A stretch of 64,000 bases of DNA from Cyathus striatus (taxonomy: Eukaryota; Basidiomycota; Agaricomycetes; Agaricales; Nidulariaceae). Location of the stretch: contig JAOVFP010000017.1 in the NCBI GenBank assembly GCA_025738555.1, forward strand, positions 1,798,001 to 1,862,000. Reading direction: 5' to 3'. Every line of letters starts with the position of its first letter. The first letter of the stretch is position 1. Shown piece by piece: positions 36,253-49,665 of this stretch. The notes under the pieces were generated by a model. It had not been told where the DNA came from, ran no database searches, and worked only from the letters and a program-made list of their open reading frames with translations. The translations under genes were made by a program, and so were the position numbers.

Positions 36253-36615
36253 TCAGCATTTACACTCGCCGGGCTTGCAAGCACAGCTGCACGAAAACAG
36301 TGAGCACCAAACATGAGAGATACCAACGACATACACGCACTTGTCACCACAATTGCAAGATGTGCTTCCGCATCCAGCCTCGTTAACAGGAATAGAGGAG
36401 ATCCTATTGTAAAATACACTAATTGATGTTGAAACTTCTAGAGCGTAGAAATATCCCTTACCTGGACTTGGAGCATCCGCACGAGGTGCAAGAGCATTGA
36501 CCACAAGCGCAGCCCTTTCCAGAGCAGGATTGAGTGCAGGTAGACTAATATTGATCAGAAATCGATAATCAGCATAGGACAAGCCGGGAATAAAGTAAAT
36601 GCATACGCAAGTCAT
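36253..36615 (-). CDS. Two-domain metallothionein (MT4)
   Basis: Exons 36615-36607, 36544-36462, 36403-36335 and 36286-36253 give 64 residues. The N-terminal part begins MTCSTCTQSCSGKG and contains CACGQCSCTSCGC; the C-terminal part has CGSTSCNCGDKC and ends CACKPGECKC. Intron donors are GTATGC, GTAAGG and GTATGT; all phases agree with MT3. Reading straight through without splicing gives a different, misleading frame. Metal binding is inferred from the CxC-rich composition and from the paralogs. TATA box near 36679 (plus strand CTTATATACA). The gene lies 24 kb from the main cluster. Confidence 0.8.
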   Translation of the reverse strand: MTCVCIYFIPGLSYADYRFLINISLPALNPALERAALVVNALAPRADAPSPGKGYFYALEVSTSISVFYNRISSIPVNEAGCGSTSCNCGDKCVYVVGISHVWCSLFSCSCACKPGECKC

Positions 36616-36714
36616 TTCAATTGATAGAGGAGTGAAAAAGAGGAGTTAGGTAGTCGAAATATACTGACCTACCTCACGCTTATATACATTTCTCCGCGTG
36701 CTTCTTCCCGATAT

Positions 36715-36740
36715 GATGCTGCGTGCAATATTTACCCAAG
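36715..36740 (-). promoter_or_regulatory. Possible metal-response element of MT4
   Basis: On the minus strand the sequence GGGTAAATATTGCACGCAGC contains TGCACGC, a match to the TGCRCNC core, next to an A/T-rich block as in the MT1-MT3 upstream elements. It lies just beyond the TATA box. Confidence 0.35.
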
Positions 36741-38503
36741 GATACTAGCCTCCAGCGCTATCCTGCGCTATCTGCCATTTCTTTGGCCGGAAGTTAAGGA
36801 ATTCCATTCAGCAGTGGCGCATCGATGGATGGATGGGTGCGCCAAGTAGATAAGCGAGTTCGTGGCACCAGAAAGCAAGCCCTCGATCAAGCCTTGCACT
36901 GATAGAAATCTGAGGGCACTGGGAAAGATGCATCAGGATCTAAGAGATCTGGGACGAGGTGCCTGGCACTAGCACTCGAAGGAACGACAACTTCAAGATG
37001 ATCAGGAAGTCTATGTGGCAGCGGCGGCATCGTTTCCATACATGCTTGACTTTGGCCCAGAGGGATCGACATATTCTTTGGGGTTTCGATGGTTATCTGT
37101 CTTTATGTGGTTAATTAATCCGCTTGGAGATAATGATAGTCAGAGGATCGACTGTTGGAGGAGAGGTCCTCAAGGAGCACGAGACGTTTTTTCGAGGCCG
37201 CGGAGATGGTCGTCTAGCTGACGATCTCTAAAATCGAAAAGGATTTTCAAGTCCTTTTGATGAACAGTTTGCCGAGGACTCAGGAGGAAGCATTAAGGGA
37301 AGTAGAGCATTCGGACCGGTATCTTATCATTGCTCCACTGCAGAGGTACGATCAGCATTACTGCTTCTTTAACGAAAAAAATATTACTAGGGCAATATAG
37401 AAGAAATTTCCGGACGCGTGTATCGAGATTCGAGCGTATTAGTTACTGAAAGACTTTGGCTAATGATTATAGAACAGTAGTTAGTACCCATTGAAGTACG
37501 TATCCAACAAGTACCAGAGAAGATAACGTCGTGTCACAGTTTAGAGAGTACGCACGTTCTCTCGTGCCGCCGAAGGCAAGATGAATATATATGGAAAACG
37601 TCACGTTTGAAGACAAACGTTGGATTTTGGAAAGAAACTTATCTTTACGTGATCCTCGATATGCATAAACGATAGAGTAAGTAAAACAAATCGCGTTTGT
37701 ATTCATTATAAGGCTGAAACAGGAAGTAGAAAAGCTATACCTTTATAGGTAGACGCAGGTGACCAGCTGGCGTACTAGATAGTGGTGTCGCTCAGAGTTG
37801 GTGCTCATGGGTCTGTCAGACATGAGATACGCCAAGTAGAGTAATCGGTCTAGTTACCAAAGCATAAGTATATGGTATGTTCAAAAACTAGGCCAAAAAG
37901 AGGAGTAAGTGAACACAAGATGGAATATGAAATTCGAATCTCCGATAGAGCTGTTGATTGCTGAAACTGGGTCATTGACGGGATGTACCTCCGTGTTCTC
38001 TATACAACACTGGGAGTGCAATTTAATGTTATGCAGTTAATTGAGGGATTAGAGAGGATACTCAAAGGTTACTAGTTACATATACTAGCACCAGTGGGAA
38101 GTAGAGACAAGGGTTGAGTAAGGGATAGCATCGTGCAGTCACCGCAGTGGCAAGGCAAACAATTCTCACAATCACATGATCTATCTCGCCACTGTTGACA
38201 GCGAGCAAGAGGTTTTCCTCAACGTCTTCAACGATGACCACCACCACCACCACCACCACCACCCTCAGATCCAGTATTCACTATAATCTTCTACATATTT
38301 AAAAATGCCATGCTATAGGAACCTAGAACGTCTAGCAGAGCTCGAGAACAGGAGAAACATACAGGAGGTGAGCCAACGTCGCCTTGTACACCTACAAACG
38401 GAATGTGCTAACATGGGGACTCCTGAATCCTTTGGCTTAAGTACTGTGACATGTTCAACAATGGCCTTGAGAGAACACATCGGCCCTATTTCTCTGTAAC
38501 ATC
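36741..38503. other. Intergenic with a trinucleotide repeat
   Basis: An (ACC)n run of about ten units lies at 38236-38265. ORFs at 36887-37072 and 37015-37221 overlap on opposite strands and have no family resemblance. Confidence 0.4.
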
Positions 38504-41500
38504 ATGCGAGGATTTACGAGCGTGGTCTCAGTCATTTTCGCAATATACACGCTCATCTTCGCTGTTTTATGGAAGAGGAGCAGCGTGCCAAAACTACCAG
38601 AAGACCCCTCAGTATTCGGTCTCAACTTCACGCAAGCTTACCGAGACTTATACCAAATCGCTTCCCGGCCACACCCATACAATTCGCATGCCAGCGATGA
38701 GGTACGGTCGTACCTCCTCAAACGATTGAGGGAGGTGACAGAGGGTCATGCACACATTGAGATAGACGACGATCAGCGTTCGAAAGCTACGTGGGTTAGG
38801 GGGAAGGAGGCTGTAAGCTTTGAGGGGCTGAACATCCTCGTCAAGGTCGAAGGAACAGAAGAGAAGTTTGGAGAGAAAGAAGGGGTCTTGTTGTAGGCTT
38901 TCCTTTTCTACTCTTTTAGCCTTCGCAGGATGCTGAAGACACTCTAGTTCTGCACACTTTGACTCTGTATCCTCAGGTCCAGGAGTGACAGACGACGCTA
39001 TATCCATTGTCTCACTGCTTGCCTTCCTGGAATATCTCACCACACACCACGTAAAACGCACGGCAGTGTTCAACTTCAACAACGGCGAAGAAGACGGATT
39101 AAATGGAGCTCACGCGTATGCATCTTACTTTCTTCACCTCTCTCTTCCCTAACGACGTTACAGCTTTCTCGAACATCCATGGTCCACCATCCCACACAAA
39201 TTTCTAAACCTCGAAGGTGCCGGCGCAGGAGGGTACGCTACTGTTCCCCTTCTCTCCTAATTCACCACTAACTTCCTCCCACCAGTCGCCCACTCCTCTT
39301 CCGCTCAACGTCCCTCTCCCCGTGCGCAACTACATCTCACCCCAACCCCACGGGAACATAATCACCGCAGACGCATTCCTCCGCGGGGCCGTACGCTCCG
39401 GGACAGATTTTACAGTGTACATGAATGGCCATGGTACGCCTTCTTTCTACCCATACCCTTATTCTTTTCGCTGAGTCGGTTTAGGCCATGGCACAGGAAT
39501 GGAAGGACTCGATATAGCATTTTACGAAGGCAGAGCGTGGTACCATACGATGCACGATTCGCTCCGTGGTGCGGGTGGTGCAAGGGAGAGTTTGTGGGCT
39601 ATGATGGGGACGGTTAAGGATACGGGGCTTGCGATGTTGAATGAGGAGGCGGTGGAGAGGGAGGGAGTTAAGGCTATTTATTTCGATGGTGCAGTTGTTC
39701 ATTCTTCATTTTGACTTTTTGCTGACGGGGAATGTAGTGTTTGGGAAATGGTTCGTGGTATCGACGCAACAGGCTATGTTGAGGTTCAGTGCGGCGTTGA
39801 TGGTCTCAGGCCCGTTGGTGCTTTGGGCCATTGCGAAGTTTGTACCAAGGGAAGCGACTGCTGTCCCTGTCAGAGCAATGCGTAGGACACAAGCTGGTTC
39901 TACTTATAAGTTTTGGATACCTTTCTGGGCTTCGTTCCTACTCAGCCTTATCGCCCAAGCCTTATTAGTTTTCGCAATTCTCAAGCTTAATCCCTATGTA
40001 CGTCTACCAATCTTTCCCATCCTTCATCATCACTCACAAATACACAGATCGCCCACTCCCACCAGTACACCCTCCTCATTTCGACTTTCTCCCTCGTGTA
40101 CCTGACTACAGTGGGGTTACTTCGTACCGTGCACTTAGGCAGTGACAGAAAAACGCTTGGGTTGCAACTCTACGTCCTCACCTATCTCCTCAACGGTGCA
40201 GGCACATATGCATTGTACAAATTTGAGATCGGCGGTGTCTTCTCCTTCATGACGTGGCACTTCTGCGCATTTCTGGGGTGCGCAGTCGTGTATCTAGGGA
40301 AGAGGGGCGATGAAGGTCCCGTCGTCGTTCGCACTTCTCGTATTCCTGAAAGTACCGAGAAAGTAAAGAGGAAGAGAAAGTCGTTGAATGCGACTGAGGA
40401 AACTCCCTTGTTGACTATGGGGAGGCGGGGGTTGGTATTGGAGAAAGTGCGTGATGGGGCACCGTTGTGGTTGATTCAGGCTCTGGTGTCGATTCCGGTC
40501 CCGGTCACTCTGTTGATGCAGATCTTACTTCTGATTCTCGCTGCGCTTGGGCAAACGTTGTCGGATGGAAGTAGTCCTATCTTTAGTACGTTTTCTTTAC
40601 GTGTTACTTCCTACAGTCGCTAATTTCGGTGTAGTCTATGCAGCCACTGCCCTTCTCTCAGTCCTCATCATCCTCCCTATCGTCCCTTTCACTTCTTCGA
40701 TCCACCAGATCGTAGCCGTATATGCCCTACTAGCATTCATTCTCAGTACTACCTTCAATCTCACCACATTCCCATTCAACACCAACGCACCGATGAAGGT
40801 GTTCTTCCAACAACGGGTGCAAGTGTTGTCTGAAGGTGGTATCAGGGCTATCACAGCGCTGACAGGGGTACCCTATTACCTCGACAAGCTCGTCGTTCCT
40901 GAGTTGCCTTCAACCTGGGGAAAGAACGTGAGCTGTGAGCTAGATAAAGACAGGTCGGGAACACGGACGTGCCTTTGGGAAAGTGACCTGTTGCCTTCGA
41001 CAGGGCCTGATACTGCATTAGCGGGGGGTGACGGCAATATTCCTTTAATATTCAACGCCACCGCTCTCAGTTCCTCCAGCGCCCTCGTCCGTCTCAGTGG
41101 TGTGAACACACGCTCATGCAGGGTTTACTTCGATAACCGCAAGGTGACTCAGTACGATATGTATGAGCTTTCCGCTTCAGGATCGTTCATCCGATCCGAT
41201 AGGAAGGTACAGTCGGGATACGATATACCTGCAGGGGGGATTAGCGCGCTACGTTTGTACAGCCGTTCCAGGAAGCACGAGTTCGTGGTGGAAGTGCATT
41301 GGGAACAAGACAATTTGGAAGAAAGAGGACTGAAGGGCCGCGTAGCGTGCGAATGGTCCGAATACGAATCGGCTACGAGGGGGATGAAGTGGGCTGAGTT
41401 AGGAGGAAAGATTCCTGCGTTTGAGGAGATGCTGGAGTCACTTCCCAGGTGGACTGTTGTTACGAAGTCGAAGGATGGGTTGGTTGAGGTCTGGAGTGAT

Positions 41501-41512
41501 TTCGAGGTGTAG
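38504..41512 (+). CDS. PFF1: Vacuolar membrane protease, M28 family (apparent frameshift)
   Basis: Exons 38504-38892, 38948-39115, 39164-39232, 39286-39433, 39485-39688, 39738-39997, 40048-40585 and 40635-41512. The order matches fungal Pff1 proteins: an N-terminal membrane anchor (SVIFAIYTLIFAVLW), the zinc peptidase domain with SAHFDSVSSGPGVTDDA, NNGEEDGLNGAHAF and LEGAGAGGRPLLFRST, then several membrane helices and a lumenal C-terminal domain. Zinc ligands (His, Asp and the Glu-Glu-Asp site) are visible. In exon 4 the frame that reads GRPLLFRST runs to a stop, while the expected continuation (NYISPQPHGNIITADAF, RSGTDFTVYMNG) is in another frame. The change lies near 39311-39322, in TCCCTCTCCCCG. 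A one-base assembly error is as likely as a real lesion, because the rest of the gene is well kept. Confidence 0.8.
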
Positions 41513-41739
41513 AGGTGGAGGTGAAACCTGAAACGTAGCAACCGATATTTTTCCCGTTATCACCGGTCGCTTGCCTTTTTACTCACGTTATTCTCTATTA
41601 GGACTTCCGTTGCCCTCGCTTGAATTTCCCTTCATAATGCTGTAGAGGATGTAAATACAAATAAGACATACTGTTGCCGTTACTTTTGTCCCATTCAACA
41701 AGCTAGTTAACTGCACCTCCATATTACCTCAACGCACAG

Positions 41740-43541
41740 ATGGCACGAAGTACGGAATGTCCTTCAATTCTTTCGTTCCCAATCGAAATTCTGCAAGACA
41801 TAACGGAGAAAGTACGTCTTCCTCTGTTAAACTGTTATTATTCTTAGCGTGTTACCAGGCCTCGTCACCTCCGGTACTACGCCTTGTCTGTAAACAATTC
41901 AACGATGCCGTCCAACCACGAATGTTTTCTAGCGTTTCCATCTGTTTTAAAGATGGAAAGCAGAATAAATTTTTAGAGATTCTGGAAGCGCTCGCTATCA
42001 CTGCACATCCTGCTATTCTTCACACGAAATCACTCACAATTGGGCACCTAAGTCCCATGCACGGTTATCCAATATATGCCCCCAACGAGGAAACAAAGAA
42101 ATATGAACGACAACATAAGTTGGAAATAATGGACCCGTATTATGCTCATTCACAGTCGATCAAGGAGTGGCTTCCGCTTGCAATGAGTAGGCTTAGCAAG
42201 GTAAATACTTTGATGTGAGTATTTGTTGCTACTGAGCTATTGTGTTATATTGACGACTCTAATAACATTGGTAGCTGGCACGTCAACCATCTACGATCGG
42301 ATGACTGGAGTAGAGATTGTGTCATATCTGGAATCACTCAGATGCCTTCTTTGACGGCTTTAGAGCTGAATGTGGACCTACGCAATAGGGACGCCATTCA
42401 ATTGCACTCACTACCTCCCGTCCAAGTACTCTCCATCGGCGCCGCACACCAGAATTCGATATCACGGAATGGATCGATTCAAGGGCTTCGGGAACTAATC
42501 GCAAAATCCTCAAGGCAGCTTCGCCAGCTTATGATTAAGAGTAGCCATCCCATCCAAGTCGAACGAAGTACTCCACTTCTTTGCTATCTCCTTCAGGGCA
42601 CATCTCATTTGCATTTAAAACATCTCTCGTTGGATGTATCTTCTTTGATTTTAAGCAGTGCCATCGTTGATCAACTTCGATCACTAGAATCGCTAAGCAT
42701 AAAAAATGCTTTCAGGCGTACTTGGTGGAGTCCTAACTCGAGCGAAGAAGACCTTCACAGCCAGGTATCTTCCGATGGTGATGTATGGCATATGTTAATG
42801 GTTGGAAGAATCCACCTTCAAGAAATTACCACCGATGAGTCCACAGAAAGCTTTGTGGCATACTTAGGATCGTATATTGGTCTCAAAGTACTTGTTATCA
42901 CAGGAGCTATGTATAACACACAAGCACAATCAGATGTGCATGCAATCGAGTTTTATCGAGATGCCCTCTTCACACATGCAAATACACTTGAAAAATTAGT
43001 AATATCGCCCACTTACGAGGGTAAATGGTGCTTTGGAGAGCACTGTATACGGGCTTTATCAAGCCTTGTCAACTTAAGGCTTCTTACAATTTCCATTGTA
43101 GCAGATTCAACTCAAATTTTGTTCGAGGACTCCTGTAGCGACAACGGATCACCAACCACAACCACCAGAAATAACCATTACGACCCTTCGCATCCAGTGG
43201 TCTGTTTTCTGTTTTTATGCAAAACATGTCACTTCTCACCTCGCTCTTGCTCCTAGTGTCTCCTTATGCAAACAGGGTCGACACTTCCGAAACTCAATAT
43301 TCTATCCATTCGTGGCGCCGGTCTTTCCGCAAACCGTGAGGTGGAGTGTGGAAATGGGAGGGTTAGTCATCCAATCTACCCGGACACACAAATTGATATC
43401 AACGTCACATCAAATGGGCCGTTACATCCCTCGGAATACAAATTTATTATCGAAAATGGTGGTAGTCACTACACGCTTCAACGACTCGATGATAGTGAGG
43501 AATGCTGGTACCGCCGGAATTATACTAAGAACTGGTCATGA
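41740..43541 (+). CDS. F-box/LRR-type protein (copy B, intact)
   Basis: Exons 41740-41811, 41859-42214, 42275-43199 and 43257-43541 give 545 residues. Exon 1 is exactly 24 codons (ending PIEILQDITEK), and exon 2 completes the F-box (LRLVCKQFNDAVQPRMF). The middle is Leu-rich (LSIKNAF, LVITGAM, LRLLTISIV). The last exon holds the tail SNGPLHPSEYKF and LQRLDDSEECWYRR. All introns have GT...AG ends and the start is fixed by homology with six other copies. Likely an SCF substrate receptor by family; its target is unknown. It is the best reference for the family in this window, together with copy D. Confidence 0.85.
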
Positions 43542-43977
43542 ACATGTATAATCTTTTGAGAAGTTCTTAATAGTGGATATGTAGTGGGAACATTATTGGA
43601 CGTGACATCATGGACCACGATGAAAGTAGTGAACTTAAACAGTGTCAGCATATCATGTGAGTGACAAAACTAATACTTAGTATAAACTTGCTACACGGAA
43701 GGGAAGCCGTGGAATCAGACTTCAAACATTGAAAGATATGTTAATAGAAGTTCGAGTACATACAAAGCGCAGATCTGAGTGCTGAAACGCACCGCTTATA
43801 TAGCCCGCTATCCCCATCCTTCTACTATCTCACATCGTCCTTTATATAGGACGTCCGGTATCCACGCTACGCTCATAATGCTGTAGACAGCCGAAATAAA
43901 ATACATGCTGTTGCCGCACCTTCTTAAGTACTTGGCGCTATTGATAACTGAATCTTTCATATTACCCCTACACAAAA

Positions 43978-45822
43978 ATGCCTCAAAGCACAGAACGTAC
44001 CTCTATTCTTTCTCTCCCGGTAGAAATCCTGCAAGGCATAGCTGAGCAAGTAAGTATTCCTCATGTTAAATTGTTTCAGTATACCTAGTTGATGGCGCGC
44101 TACCAGAAGTCTAAGCTATTTCCGGTGATACGCCTTGTTTGCAGAAGATTAAACGATGCAGTAACCCCGCAAATGTTCTCTCGGATTACGATTATATATA
44201 AACAAGGAAAACTAGATGAATTCCTCGGAGTCCTTGAAGCACTTGCAAATGGCTTGCACCCTATTCTGATTCATGCAAAGTCGCTCACTATTGGGGATCT
44301 GAGCCCCCCACCGGACCCTATAAGAAGTTGGAAATATCCACCCAATGATGAAGAACGTCAAGAAGAAGAAATCGCTAGACTTCAACACAAAGTACAGGTA
44401 TTGGATCCTTACTATGCGTGTTCCCAATCCATCAAGGAGTGGCTCCCACCTGCTATAAGTAACTTTAAGCTCGCAACTACAGTAACGTGAGTATCGGATT
44501 CAATATCATACGTCTGGAGCTCATTTAAGCGGTTGCTATGATAGATGGCTTGTCAACCACCGACGATCAGATGACTGGAGCAGAGATGGCGTAGTAGCTG
44601 GAATTGCTCGAATGCCCTCTTTGGCATCTTTCATTTTGCATGCGGACCTGAATGTGGAAAAGCGGATCAAATTGCACTCACTACCTCCTCTCGAATCCCT
44701 CACGATACAGGGCGACCAAAGGACTTCTATATCTAACTATGGATCAATTCAGGGAGTGCAGGAGTTAATCTCCAAATCATCAAGTCGACTTCGCCAACTT
44801 GCGATCAACACCTATTATCCAAGGATCGAAAATGAAGGCCTCCCATTTCTTATCTCTCTCTTTCAGAACACACTTCCATTGCATATAACACATCTCACGT
44901 TTGAGGGTTTTCATCTACAAATTAGCAGCGTCATTATTCCTCACCTTCGCTCATTGGAATCATTGTGCCTTAAGGATGTTTCTAAGCACGCGTCACTTCG
45001 TGCACGCAGTCCTACTTCAAGCCAAGAAGATCTTCGTCGAAGAGAATCCTCTTCCTTAGAAAATATATGGAATGCACTGAAGCATGAACAAATACGCCTT
45101 CGAGAAATCACTATCGATGAGCCTACAGAAGCCTTTATTCAGTATCTCAGTTCGTACACTGGTCTCAGGTCACTCGTCATAACACCTGCTGTCGGAATCA
45201 CGGAAAGGCAATCAGACTTGATTGCAGTCGAATTTACACCTACGCTATTTGTGCGCATGCAAGCTCGCTGGAAAAATTGGAAGTATTACCTGCCTATGAG
45301 GGCAAGTGGTGTTTCGGAGAGCATAACATTCAAACTTTACCAAAACTTATCAACCTAAGATATCTTGCTACTGCTATCATAGCAGATTCCATTCGTGTAG
45401 CGCAGTGGCCTGATTTATATGCATTAGAGCTCGACTACCTGGATGAAGAAACACAATCTACGATCCTGACAGAGCAAACAATTACATGCAATTATGACCC
45501 TTTGCATCCAGTGGTAGGTCATTATTCATATGAAAGACAGTAATATTCACAGTTTTTACAGTCCCTTCTTATGCAAACAGCATCTTTACTACCAAAGCTC
45601 AGTCTCTTGTCCATATGTGGTGCTAGTCTGGCCTCAAATCGTGGCTGCTGGTGTGGCAACGGAATGGAGTATCATGCTATCAAACCGACTTTACAAATAA
45701 AAACACACGTCATGTCGATTGGTCCACTGGATCCTTCAAAATATCGATTCACCGTGCAAAGTTACGGTAAGTATTACATGCTTCAACAACCCGACAGGAG
45801 TGAGGGTTTTTGGTATTGTTAA
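43978..45822 (+). pseudogene. F-box/LRR-type gene with one frameshift (copy C)
   Basis: Exons 43978-44049, 44107-44486, 44545-45513 and 45562-45822. Start, F-box (LSLPVEILQGIAEQ, LRxxC-type RLVCRRLNDAVTPQMF), LRR region and tail (IGPLDPSKYRF, LQQPDRSEGFWYC) all align with copy B. Near 45234, in GTCGAATTTACACC, one base is missing relative to copies B and D. After it the family sequence (HASSLEKLEVLPAYEGKWCF) continues in the +1 frame to the end of exon 3. No intron can explain this. Everything else is intact, so it is either a very young pseudogene or a sequence error. Tandem with copy B, 436 bases apart, same strand. Confidence 0.8.
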
Positions 45823-46296
45823 CTTTCTATCATTAAATGTAAAGATCTCCCTCTGGAATTAAATATCTGCTTTTCCGTTCAGTGGAACTGTACCCATTGA
45901 CTCATCCTTCGTATTAAAAATTAGAGATCAAGAGTATCGGATACTACATATTTCTTCTAGATATAACCTCTTTGCTCGTGTTCCAGAGCTCCTCAGATAG
46001 CCTAGTAATTTTGTCAAGTCTCCAGAATATATAAATTTATGTAAAGTTGCTAACACCGAGAACCCACATATCACATACCCATTAATTCATCATTTACATC
46101 GGAGATTCAAAAAGTCAGAATAGTGAAGTATGAGTCAGGAAGAGTCATAGAGTGTACATTGAATGAGTTGTATATTACTTAATGGAGAATAAGTTTTACC
46201 TTTGTCGAGTCATTCCATTCAATACATTCTATATTCACTGAGTCCTCCCTTTTTTCGCCTCCAGCTCTTTTCCTATTCCCTTACCTTCACCAGCGA
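45823..46296. other. Intergenic spacer
   Basis: Contains the 3' end of copy C and the presumed promoter of the synthetase gene; no element recognised. Confidence 0.4.
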
Positions 46297-48310
<2,014 letters not shown>

Positions 48311-48842
48311 ATGCCAATTCAAGTCACGCGGCCATGGCGTCGAACGAATAGGTGGAGTGAGTACTACGATATTATTAATATTAGTCGATACCAATGATTT
48401 TATTCAAGCTTGAATACGTACCAGTGCCACAAGCTCGACGTTGGAAGCCCAGTGAGTACAAGTCTCCTGGAAAGTCCTGGTATCACTGTTACGTGTAAAG
48501 TCAATGTAGAGCCCAGTTGTACACTGTATAGGTAGACTAAGTATAGCAACAAGCGGTCCATGTTTACGTTAAGTTTAACTCGTCCATTGTATAGGGAACG
48601 TTAGATAAGTTAATGAACCAGACTTAGACGAAAATTTACGGAAAGGCAGAGATATCGGAGAACAGAGACCGAGTTGAATTGAAGTTGAAAGGGAGGAGTC
48701 GAGGCCGCTGCGCGTCGTCATCGTGTCATCGGAAATTCGGAATGCACTTGTTTATGTCGACCGCAGTTCACAAATAGCATACAACAATACGTCATCGACT
48801 TGCGGGCTTAAACAATGTACATATGATAGACAGTACAGTGCT
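48311..48842. other. Intergenic
   Basis: No gene recognised between the synthetase gene and the transposon insertion. Confidence 0.4.
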
Positions 48843-48884
48843 GGGGTGTTATGGCGGTCAAAATGCACTTTTAATACGTTGCGC

Positions 48885-49501
48885 TAGTGTTGCCGCCGCT
48901 CCGCTCGAAAGCTGCTGAGCCGGTGAACTGAGCCGAAATTAAGCTGAGCGGAGCGAGTGCCTGTGAAAGCTGGCTCTGACAGGTCCAGCTTAGCTAAGAA
49001 GCGCTCCCAGGCGCTCCCGAGCAGCTATGAGTCCGCTTAGCTGCAGCTTAAGTGACATCATAATATTCAGTATATTCCTCACTTGCGTATTGTGCTCATG
49101 TACCATCAATCTATCGAATTTAAATTAAATGAATCATATTCACATCTATGAATATTTGAATGAGTACTGCAAGTGTTATATGAGGAAACTAAAGGTTTCT
49201 TTGCATTCCTTTTTAATTTTTCACTATGTATTATTTTTCTATTATCGACCCAACCGCCAGACATTATGTAAGTATGTAAGATTGCCAATAACAGCGCCTT
49301 TCGAGAGCCCGGCTGGGCCGCAGTATACCTATTTTAGTTTAGATTCCGGAGCTATAGCTACATCAAACTGAGCGGCTTCTGAGCCGTAGCCAGAGAAGCG
49401 AATAGACTAGGGGCAGCTCCGCTTTCAAAGCTGAGCAATTCCGTGACCCTGAGCCACGAAAGCTGAGCTAAGCCGAGCGGAGCCAAGCGGCGGCAACACT
49501 A
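48885..49501. mobile_element. hAT-type miniature element, 617 bp, nested
   Basis: Perfect 16-bp inverted ends, TAGTGTTGCCGCCGCT at the left and AGCGGCGGCAACACTA at the right, are flanked by identical 8-bp copies of CGTTGCGC (48877-48884 and 49502-49509). Removing it restores the left terminus of the host element. Both ends are rich in AGCTGAGCGGAGC-type subterminal motifs in opposite orientation. It has no coding capacity. The TAGTG ends and 8-bp duplication place it with hAT miniature elements. Confidence 0.9.
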
Positions 49502-49508
49502 CGTTGCG

Positions 49509-49665
49509 CAAACACTTTTGATGCGAACACAAACATTTCGGGCGTTGTTCGGCGCACATTTTTGGTCCTAGCGCAAACATTTCTGGTCCCAGCGCAAACA
49601 TTTTTAGTCCCAGCGCAAACATTCTATAGCGCAAACAAATTTCTGTGAGCGCAAACATTTCAAGA
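49509..49665 (-). repeat. Subterminal tandem repeats, left
   Basis: Four to five copies of a 20-25 base unit, AGCGCAAACATTTCTGGTCC, inside the left end of the large element. Mirror copies lie at 52038-52170. Confidence 0.8.

Noticed and set aside
36253..36615. A 120-residue ORF with a hydrophobic, Ala/Leu-rich N-terminus.
   Set aside because: Splicing at clear GT...AG sites changes the frame of exon 2 to a Cys-rich metallothionein domain matching MT3; the long frame is an artefact.
38062..38262. Minus-strand ORF beginning with poly-Val.
   Set aside because: Translation of the (ACC)n microsatellite.
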